From positions 80,001 to 144,000 of the forward strand of contig NZ_JAIRAU010000027.1 in assembly GCF_020073745.1 (NCBI RefSeq): 64,000 nucleotides of DNA, in the 5' to 3' direction. Shown here piece by piece: positions 56,401-61,545 of this stretch (the stretch's first letter is position 1; the number at the start of each line of letters is the position of its first letter). Made by a program: the position numbers and the translations under genes. This DNA is from Nannocystis pusilla. GTDB lineage: Bacteria > Myxococcota_A > Polyangia > Nannocystales > Nannocystaceae. The notes beneath the pieces were generated by a model that made no database searches, was not told the DNA's origin, and saw only the letters and a program-made list of their open reading frames with translations.

Positions 56401-57203
56401 ACGCCGACCAGTTCGGCCTGGCCCAGCTGTACCAGCTGCGCGGCCGCGTCGGCCGCAGCAAGCAGCGCGCGCACTGCTACCTGATGGTGCAGGCGCTCGA
56501 GCGGCTGTCGCCGGAGGCGCGGCGCCGGCTCGAGGCGATCCAGCGCCACGCGGAGCTCGGCTCGGGCTTCGGGGTGGCGGTCCACGACCTGGAGATCCGC
56601 GGCGCGGGCGAGCTGCTGGGGGCGCGCCAGAGCGGGCAGATCCAGGCGATCGGCTTCGACGCCTACGCCCGGATCCTGCAGGAGGCGGTGGCCGAGCTGC
56701 GCGGCGAGCCGATCATCAAGGAGACCGACCCGGAGATCGCGTTCGACACCCCGGCCTACCTGCCCGAGGCGTACGTGCGCGACGTCGGCCAGCGCCTCGA
56801 TCTCTACCGCCGCCTGTCGGCCGCCCGCGACCGCGACGCGGTCGACGACGTGATGAGCGAGATCATCGACCGCTACGGCGAGGCCCCGCTCGAGGCGGAG
56901 CACCTCGGGCTGGTGATGATCTGCAAGACCTACGGCCGACGGCTCGGCGCCCTGGCGGTCGAGCTCAAGGGCACCCGCCTGGCGGTCCGCCTCGGGCCCG
57001 ACACGCCCCTGTCCGGAGAGACAGCCGGCCGGCTCAACGCGACCACCCATGGCAAGTTCAAACTGCAAGGCGATCGCGTGACCTCGAGCGTGCCCGAGGC
57101 GCGCGGGCCCGACCGCCGCACGCAGCTCAAGGTGGCGGTCGCGGCGCTGGCCGAGCTGACGCAGATCGCCGAGGCCAGGCCGGCGGCGGGGCGCAAGCGC
57201 TGA
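53493..57203 (+). CDS. mfd: transcription-repair coupling factor
   Basis: The protein is 1236 aa (E. coli 1148). It removes stalled RNA polymerase and recruits UvrA to template-strand lesions. Domains in order: UvrB-like module (about 15-420), RNA-polymerase-interaction domain (LGVGDYVVHLQHGVGRYAG, about 560), RecG-like motor with Walker A GDVGFGKTE, DEEQRFG, SATPIPRTL and QLRGRVGRSKQRAHCYL, then the C-terminal regulatory domain. GTG 53493 follows a TACCCT hexamer (53473-53478) by 14 nt; the frame is open much further upstream but without family similarity. Five units of the 14-bp repeat (54641-54703) add about 25 charged residues (EPEDRSEEEGPKEHVREG) between the UvrB-like module and the next domain. 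Confidence 0.97.
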   Translation: MPARPVQTAPLRAASAASAGPGDPLQRVLTALREGSDVRLVGAVGGFRGYALAMAARGADAPVFTVAPDEASARALAGDAAFFLGAPLRDASDGPVLVVPEIDTSPYADAAADPRAMALRLAALYRLVDAQSEPPKLIVASVRSLRRRVIPKDAFLGLCTRWSEGDELPREAAIAALQRAGYTRVDVVEDPGTYAVRGGVIDLFVGCSRFPTRVEFDDDLIERLRLFDPESQRSLRPVTSVSIHPVRETVPTTAASLRARVLALADAALAPSSKSRQIVDNLEQNLEFFGVEALTPIFHDAMAPLWDYLPRGTRWVIEEPDALLEVAEAQGQELAEQHGRALAERSVVAPPEQFFVPDADLGRRLRHAPVVLSRLLVEGEPEDRSEEEGPKEHVREGMFERAGKLDARPAVWLQVSSNKPLRTALEASRADRGSEPMRPLVDQIRALQAETPAAAGDLGELLPWTVLLVVPGRAQVDRLIGALRGHGLQPEALLVDEAPVDARAPTTGGTRVHVAVGELSEGFDYPAARLMVLSEFDLFGKSTRRAQSRRRTGLSSLSQLGVGDYVVHLQHGVGRYAGLVQLQLGGAPGDYVQLEYAGGDKLYLPVYRLSEIERYVAAEGKPPKLDKMGGSTFLVKANKVKTEVRQMAEELLQIYAQRESTPGTAYPGPDEFDQSFADSFPFQETVDQEAAIDAVQGDLGRARPMDRLICGDVGFGKTEVALRAAFRVAQNGRQVAVLAPTTVLVQQHGITFRERLAPFDLRVEVLNRFASDRQLKRTIEGVASGEVDVVIGTHRLLGKDVRFKDLGLLIIDEEQRFGVAQKERFKKFKAQVDVLTLSATPIPRTLHMSLLGLREISMIRTPPIDRLAVRTAIVRIGDAVIEEGITRELARGGQVFYVVPKILGIEEHAVRIRELVPNARVLVAHGQMPEEMLERTMLEFVEHRADVLVSTTIIESGLDIPRANTMFIAHADQFGLAQLYQLRGRVGRSKQRAHCYLMVQALERLSPEARRRLEAIQRHAELGSGFGVAVHDLEIRGAGELLGARQSGQIQAIGFDAYARILQEAVAELRGEPIIKETDPEIAFDTPAYLPEAYVRDVGQRLDLYRRLSAARDRDAVDDVMSEIIDRYGEAPLEAEHLGLVMICKTYGRRLGALAVELKGTRLAVRLGPDTPLSGETAGRLNATTHGKFKLQGDRVTSSVPEARGPDRRTQLKVAVAALAELTQIAEARPAAGRKR
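54641..54703. repeat. 14-bp iterated element, 5 units in frame inside mfd
   Basis: Units start at 54641, 54655, 54669, 54683 and 54697 (CAGGTCC, AAGGTCC, CATGTCC, CATGTTC, CAGGCAA), an exact 14-bp pitch. They encode a charged linker absent from typical Mfd proteins. Confidence 0.82.
57008..57028. repeat. 14-bp iterated element near the mfd 3' end
   Basis: CCTGTCC (57008) and CAGCCGG (57022) form CTGTCC-GGA-GAGACAG. Confidence 0.5.
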
Positions 57204-57544
57204 GTCGCGAAATGTCAGCAGTCGCCTGAGCGGGCGCGTCGGGGGCTGTACGCCGCGATCTCGCGGCGGTCATGGCATTGCCGGCGCGCCGTTATACGCA
57301 ATCCGACTCGTTGCATTGACATGCGCCCGCATCGGCTGGTGCCTGTGGGCCACGCGATCGAGGGGGTGGGATCGTGTGCGCACGCATGGGTGTTCGGACC
57401 CGCGCTCGTGGCCGCCGGGGCACACGTGGACGGCAGATCGTCCCGGTCGGCGCGCGGCGCGAGGTGGACTCCGCGTCGTCTGCGGCGGAGGGTCCGGGAT
57501 GCGCCGGTAGGGTCGTACCCGGCGCCCGGGGCCGGACACGTTGG
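57204..57544. other. intergenic region, no gene recognised
   Basis: This region follows mfd and precedes the kinase promoter. TTGACA occurs at 57316-57321, but no -10 sits at the right distance. No terminator with a T-run was seen after mfd. Confidence 0.4.
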
Positions 57545-57552
57545 TATACAAT
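57545..57552 (+). promoter_or_regulatory. -10 element TATACAAT before a leader ORF
   Basis: TATACAAT is the best -10 match in the window and ends 8 nt before ATG 57561. Confidence 0.6.
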
Positions 57553-57560
57553 CCGCGGCG

Positions 57561-57668
57561 ATGCTGCCGAGCTCACCCGGGCCCCCGTTGCGTGTGGGGG
57601 CGTCCCTCCCCGGGGCCGCACCGCAGGCGTTCGGCGTCGCTCGTGCGCGCGAGGGCTCGACGTCGTGA
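57561..57668 (+). CDS. putative 35-aa leader ORF
   Basis: ATG 57561 opens 8 nt after TATACAAT and the frame ends with TGA at 57666-57668, overlapping the GTG start of the kinase gene (GTGA). The peptide (MLPSSPGPPLRVGASLPG...) is Pro/Ala/Gly-rich and not recognised. The same leaderless-leader plus GTGA arrangement is seen at 12331-12363. It may couple or attenuate translation of the kinase. Confidence 0.4.
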   Translation: MLPSSPGPPLRVGASLPGAAPQAFGVARAREGSTS

Positions 57669-60600
57669 CGCACATGTACCCGCAGGCGCGCGACTCGCTG
57701 CAGTGCCCGTATTGCGCCGAGATGCACGCGGAGGACGTCGAGGTCTGCCCGTCGGCGGGGCAGGTCATTTTGCTCGACCAGAAGTACCGGCTGAAGCGCC
57801 TGATCGGCGAGGGCAGCTTCGGCCTGGTGTGGGACGCCCGCAACATCGACACGCAGAAGGAGGTCGCGGTCAAGTCGCTGCGCGCCGAGGTCATCAGCGA
57901 TCCGGCGGTGCTGGCGCGGTTCTTCTGGGAGGCCACCGCGGCCGGACGGATCCACAACCGCCACGTGTGCGACGTGCTCGACCTGGTCAAGAGCAGCGCG
58001 CACGGGCCCTACATCGTGCTCGAGCGGCTGTCGGGGCGCTCGCTCGAGTCGCTGATCCTCGAGGAGCGCACGCTCCAGCCCGAGCTGGCGGTCCACCTGG
58101 TGCGGCAGGCGCTGATCGGCCTCGAGGCGGTGCACCGCGCCGGCATCGTCCACCGCGACATCAAGCCCGAGAACATCTTCCTCCACGAGGTCGGCGAGGA
58201 CCGCGTGCTGGTCAAGCTGCTCGACTTCGGGATCTCCAAGTTCTCGGCCACCGGCGCCAGCAAGACCCGCACCGCCGCCGACCTGTTCATGGGCACGCCC
58301 GAGTACATGTCGCCGGAGCAGGCCCGCGGGGCGGCGTTCGTCGACCCGCGCACCGACATCTGGGCGATCGGCGCGATCCTCTACCGTGCGCTGTCCGGCG
58401 CGCCGGTGTTCACCGGGCCCGACGTGCCGTCGGTGCTGACGGCGATCCTCCACTTCCCGCACGTGCCGCTGGCCGAGCGCGCGCCGAACGTGCCGATCGG
58501 CCTGGCCGCGGCGGTCGATCGTTGCCTCAGCAAGGACCGCGAGGAGCGCTACCCGTCGTGCGCCGACCTGAGCTCCGCGCTCGAGCCGTTCGAGGGCCAC
58601 TACGCGCAGCAGGCGGGACCCGACTCGTCGGTCCGGGTCGAGCGCTCGGGCCTGCTCACGGTGATCGAGGCGTCGGCGTCGGCGTCGCTGCCCGAGGTCG
58701 AGGCGCGCCGCGTCGAGGTCAGCGGGCCGCGCCCGCAGGCCCTCGGCGAGCACGTGATCGTGGCCCACGGCCGCGGCGAGCGGCGGTGGTTCGAGCACCT
58801 GCGCGAGCACCTGCGCACGCATCGCGACACGGCGCAGCTGCCGATCTGGAACGCCGGCGACTCGTCGTCGCGGGCGTCTCGCATCGACATCCTGGCCGAC
58901 GCGTTCGCGCGGGCGCGGGCGGTGATCCTGTTGATCTCGCCGCGCTTCCTCACCGAGGAGCTGGCGCCCGGCGGAGAGCTGTACTCGCTGGTGCTGATGG
59001 CCCAGGAGCGCGGCCTGCCGGTGCTGTGGCTGATGATCGCCGAGACGCCCTACGAGGGCACCGACCTGCTCGAGTTCCGCGCGCTCGGAGACCCGTCGCA
59101 GCCGCTCGATCGCCTGCCGGTCGCCGACGCCGACCGCGTGCTCGAGGAGGTGTGCGAGCAGGTCGTGGTCCACCTCGGACTGCCGCAGACGGCCCCGCCG
59201 CGCGGCGGCACGCGGATCGGGGTGCCCGTCGGCGACACCCGGCTCGACGGCATCCGCGACCTCGAGCAGCGCATCGAGGCGGCGCGGGCCCGCAAGGCCC
59301 GGCTCGAGGCGCTCGGCGAGGACACGCGCGAGATCCACGAGGAGATCAAGGCGCTGCGCCGGTCGCTGCGCATGGGTCGGCCGCTGCACCGCGGCGACGT
59401 CCTCGACGAGCGGTTCGTGGTGCTCGACCAGCTCGGGGCCGGCGGCTTCGCCACGGTGTGGCGCGCGCTCGACCAGACGACCGACACGCCGGTGGCGCTG
59501 AAGGTGCTGCACGCGCAGCACGTGCACAACGCCGAGCGGCGCGAGCGCTTCTTCCGCGGCGCGCGGATCATGGCGCAGATCGATCACCCCAACATCGTCA
59601 GGATCATCGAGCCCTCGGCCAGCGACGGCGAGTACGAGTACTTCGCCATGCAGTTCGTGTCGGGCGGCAACCTGCGCGACGCGGTGATGAGCGGCCGGCT
59701 GTCGGTCAGCAAGCGCCTGCAGATCCTGCTGACGGTGGCCGACGCGCTGGCGTTCGCCCACGAGCGCGGGATCTTCCACCGCGACGTCAAGCCGAGCAAC
59801 ATCCTCGTCTCCGACGACTTCACGCCGTACCTCACCGACTTCGACCTGGTGCGCGCCGAGGACACCACCGGCGGGACCGCGGGCGGGCTCGGGACGGTCA
59901 TCTACGCCGCGCCGGAGATGATGGAGCGCGCCAGCGAGGCCGACGCGCGCGCCGACGTCTACGGCCTCGGGATGACGCTGGCGTTCCTGTTCTACGAGCG
60001 CGACCTGACGATGGACGTCATCCGCAACACCGACCGGCTGATCGGCGAGCTGAGCGTGCCCGAGTCGATCCGCATGGTGATCCGCACCGCGATCACGTGG
60101 AACCGCGAGCACCGCTTCCGCACCGCCGCGGAGTTCCGCGCGGCGCTGTCGGCCGCGGTCGGCGGGCGCGACGGCCTGCCGGCGCTCGGCGGCCCGGTCG
60201 TCAAGGCCGGCGGTCCGCGCGAGGCGGTGGTGGGCGAGGGGCCCTCGGCCCTGGCGGCCACGCTGCGGCGGGTCGGCGGGCCGCAGCTGCCGCGCAAGAC
60301 CTTGCCTCTGGGACATGTCGACTCGTCGGTCGAGATCGTCGAGATCTCCGACATCTCGGACGTCTCCGAGGCCGAGGTGATCGCGGACGACGTCGAGGTC
60401 GTCGACATCTCCGACGTCGGGCTCGCCGAGCCCGTGCCCGCCGCCGCGCCGGCGCCGGTCGACGGCGGGCCCAACGTGTCGCTGGTGAAGGCGTTCGCGG
60501 CGTTCGCCGAGGAGTCGGAGGCGGACAGCGAGACGGCCGTGTCGGAGGTGTTCTCCGCGCTCGAGGTGCACGAGGTGCCGGCGTCGGAGAGCGAGATGCT

Positions 60601-60766
60601 GTCGATCGAGAACGCGGCGGCGCGCTCGATGGCGCTGCGGCCGCTGCCGGTCGAGGACGAGACGCTGCCCGACACGCTGCCGGGAGACTCGACGCGCGTC
60701 GTCGCGGCGGTGGTGCTCGGCGCGGCGGTGCTGGTGACGATCCTCTACTTCATGTTCGTCGCTTGA
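57665..60766 (+). CDS. Ser/Thr kinase - TIR - Ser/Thr kinase membrane protein
   Basis: The protein is 1033 aa. A short Cys motif (CPYCAEMHAEDVEVCP) precedes kinase 1 (about 41-310: GEGSFGLVWDA, VAVKSL, HRDIKPEN at 165, DFGIS, GTPEYMSPEQ). A TIR-like domain follows (about 360-505: HVIVAHGRGERRWFEHL, ARAVILLISPRFLTEEL, with a candidate catalytic Glu at GGEL near 436), then a short coiled coil and kinase 2 (about 580-840: GAGGFATVWRA, VALKVL, HRDVKPSN, DFDLVRAED, GTVIYAAPE). An acidic Val/Ile/Asp/Ser-rich linker leads to a C-terminal membrane helix (VVLGAAVLVTILYFMFV). Kinase 2 has DFD in place of DFG. It leads an apparent operon with two small genes. Confidence 0.88.
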   Translation: MTHMYPQARDSLQCPYCAEMHAEDVEVCPSAGQVILLDQKYRLKRLIGEGSFGLVWDARNIDTQKEVAVKSLRAEVISDPAVLARFFWEATAAGRIHNRHVCDVLDLVKSSAHGPYIVLERLSGRSLESLILEERTLQPELAVHLVRQALIGLEAVHRAGIVHRDIKPENIFLHEVGEDRVLVKLLDFGISKFSATGASKTRTAADLFMGTPEYMSPEQARGAAFVDPRTDIWAIGAILYRALSGAPVFTGPDVPSVLTAILHFPHVPLAERAPNVPIGLAAAVDRCLSKDREERYPSCADLSSALEPFEGHYAQQAGPDSSVRVERSGLLTVIEASASASLPEVEARRVEVSGPRPQALGEHVIVAHGRGERRWFEHLREHLRTHRDTAQLPIWNAGDSSSRASRIDILADAFARARAVILLISPRFLTEELAPGGELYSLVLMAQERGLPVLWLMIAETPYEGTDLLEFRALGDPSQPLDRLPVADADRVLEEVCEQVVVHLGLPQTAPPRGGTRIGVPVGDTRLDGIRDLEQRIEAARARKARLEALGEDTREIHEEIKALRRSLRMGRPLHRGDVLDERFVVLDQLGAGGFATVWRALDQTTDTPVALKVLHAQHVHNAERRERFFRGARIMAQIDHPNIVRIIEPSASDGEYEYFAMQFVSGGNLRDAVMSGRLSVSKRLQILLTVADALAFAHERGIFHRDVKPSNILVSDDFTPYLTDFDLVRAEDTTGGTAGGLGTVIYAAPEMMERASEADARADVYGLGMTLAFLFYERDLTMDVIRNTDRLIGELSVPESIRMVIRTAITWNREHRFRTAAEFRAALSAAVGGRDGLPALGGPVVKAGGPREAVVGEGPSALAATLRRVGGPQLPRKTLPLGHVDSSVEIVEISDISDVSEAEVIADDVEVVDISDVGLAEPVPAAAPAPVDGGPNVSLVKAFAAFAEESEADSETAVSEVFSALEVHEVPASESEMLSIENAAARSMALRPLPVEDETLPDTLPGDSTRVVAAVVLGAAVLVTILYFMFVA

Positions 60767-60783
60767 CGCGGACGGGGGGCGAC

Positions 60784-61170
60784 GTGGCGATCACGCGGGA
60801 CGAAGTGGTGGCGTATCTCGGCGCGCTCGGGCCCGGCGAGCTGCAGGAATTGATCCTCGAGCTCGAGGACCTGTGGGGTCTCGAACCGCCGTACACGGAG
60901 CCGGGGCGGCCGACGATGGGTATGCCGCTCGATTACTATGTGTTGCCGGGGATGCCGGAGGTCGAGGTCGTGCTGCTGTCGACCGGCCCGCGGCGGGTGC
61001 AGGTGATGAAGGTGATGCGCGAGGCGGTGAAGCTGGAGCTGGCGCAGGCGAGGGACCTGATCAACGCGACGCCCAGCGTGGTCGCGCGAGGCCTCTCGCG
61101 TCACGACGCGCGCGACCTGCAGCACGAGCTCGAGGCCGTCGGCGCGAAGGTGGAGATCCGCGAGCGATAG
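60784..61170 (+). CDS. ribosomal protein L7/L12 paralogue
   Basis: The protein is 128 aa. The N-terminal helical hairpin (ITRDEVVAYLGALGPGELQE, then LILELEDLWGLEP) matches the L7/L12 dimerisation domain. After a Pro/Gly/Met-containing hinge, the C-terminal domain follows L7/L12 closely: VQVMKVMREAVKLELAQARD, then LINATPSVV and ELEAVGAKVEIR. Residues equivalent to E. coli V66, K70, R73, L80 and A83 that contact translation GTPases are kept; I69 is Met, G79 is Glu, E82 is Gln and K84 is Arg. It is not in an rplJL-rpoBC context, so it is a paralogue. GTG 60784 lies 17 bp after the kinase-TIR stop, with a G-rich Shine-Dalgarno. Confidence 0.85.
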   Translation: MAITRDEVVAYLGALGPGELQELILELEDLWGLEPPYTEPGRPTMGMPLDYYVLPGMPEVEVVLLSTGPRRVQVMKVMREAVKLELAQARDLINATPSVVARGLSRHDARDLQHELEAVGAKVEIRER

Positions 61171-61179
61171 GAGCGCGCC

Positions 61180-61506
61180 ATGGCGTCGATCCGCAGCCTG
61201 CGCCTCAAGTTCGCCTGCGGCGAGGACTGGCACGCGTTCGCCGGCGACGGCGGGGTGCGCCGCTGCGAAACGTGCAAGACGGCGGTGCACGACCTGTCGA
61301 CGCTGACACGAAATCAAGCGACGGCGTTGTTCCGCCGGCCGCCCGCGAGCGGGCTGTGCGTCCGCTACCAGCACGACGCGATGGGCCGGATCCTGTTCCG
61401 CTCGGAGACGCGGGCGGGACAGCTCGTGTGGCAGCGCTTCGTCGTGCCGACCGTCGAGGCCGGCGCGCCCGCCGATGCGGGCGAGGACGAGCCGCGCGGC
61501 GATTGA
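61180..61506 (+). CDS. small conserved Cys/Trp-motif protein
   Basis: The protein is 108 aa and cytoplasmic. It shows the pattern CGEDWHAFAGDGGVRRCETC-K-AVHDLSTLT followed by CVRYQHDAMGRI. This motif (C-x3-W, RxCxxC, VhDlS, CvRy) recurs in small proteins of myxobacteria and Bacteroidetes of unknown function; a metal-binding or redox site from the CxxC is plausible. AGGAG, overlapping the stop of the L7/L12-like gene, precedes ATG 61180 by 6 nt, so the three genes from 57665 probably form one operon. Confidence 0.75.
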   Translation: MASIRSLRLKFACGEDWHAFAGDGGVRRCETCKTAVHDLSTLTRNQATALFRRPPASGLCVRYQHDAMGRILFRSETRAGQLVWQRFVVPTVEAGAPADAGEDEPRGD

Positions 61507-61531
61507 GGCGCACGCCCGGGGACGGCGCGGG

Positions 61532-61537
61532 TATAGT
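61532..61537 (+). promoter_or_regulatory. -10-like TATAGT for a leaderless start
   Basis: TATAGT ends 8 nt before GTG 61546, the start of the next kinase gene. The hexamer is identical to those before both ktrB genes. Confidence 0.55.
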
Positions 61538-61545
61538 GCGGCGCC

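Noticed and set aside
53472..57068. 1198-aa minus-strand ORF opposite mfd
   Set aside because: It is antisense to a well-supported gene and has a His/Arg/Leu/Ala shadow composition with no motifs.
57316..57321. TTGACA as the -35 of the kinase promoter
   Set aside because: It lies more than 200 bp from the TATACAAT -10 element and no -10 sits 16-18 bp downstream of it.
57215..60571. 1118-aa minus-strand ORF opposite the kinase-TIR gene
   Set aside because: It is a shadow of the kinase-TIR-kinase coding sequence.
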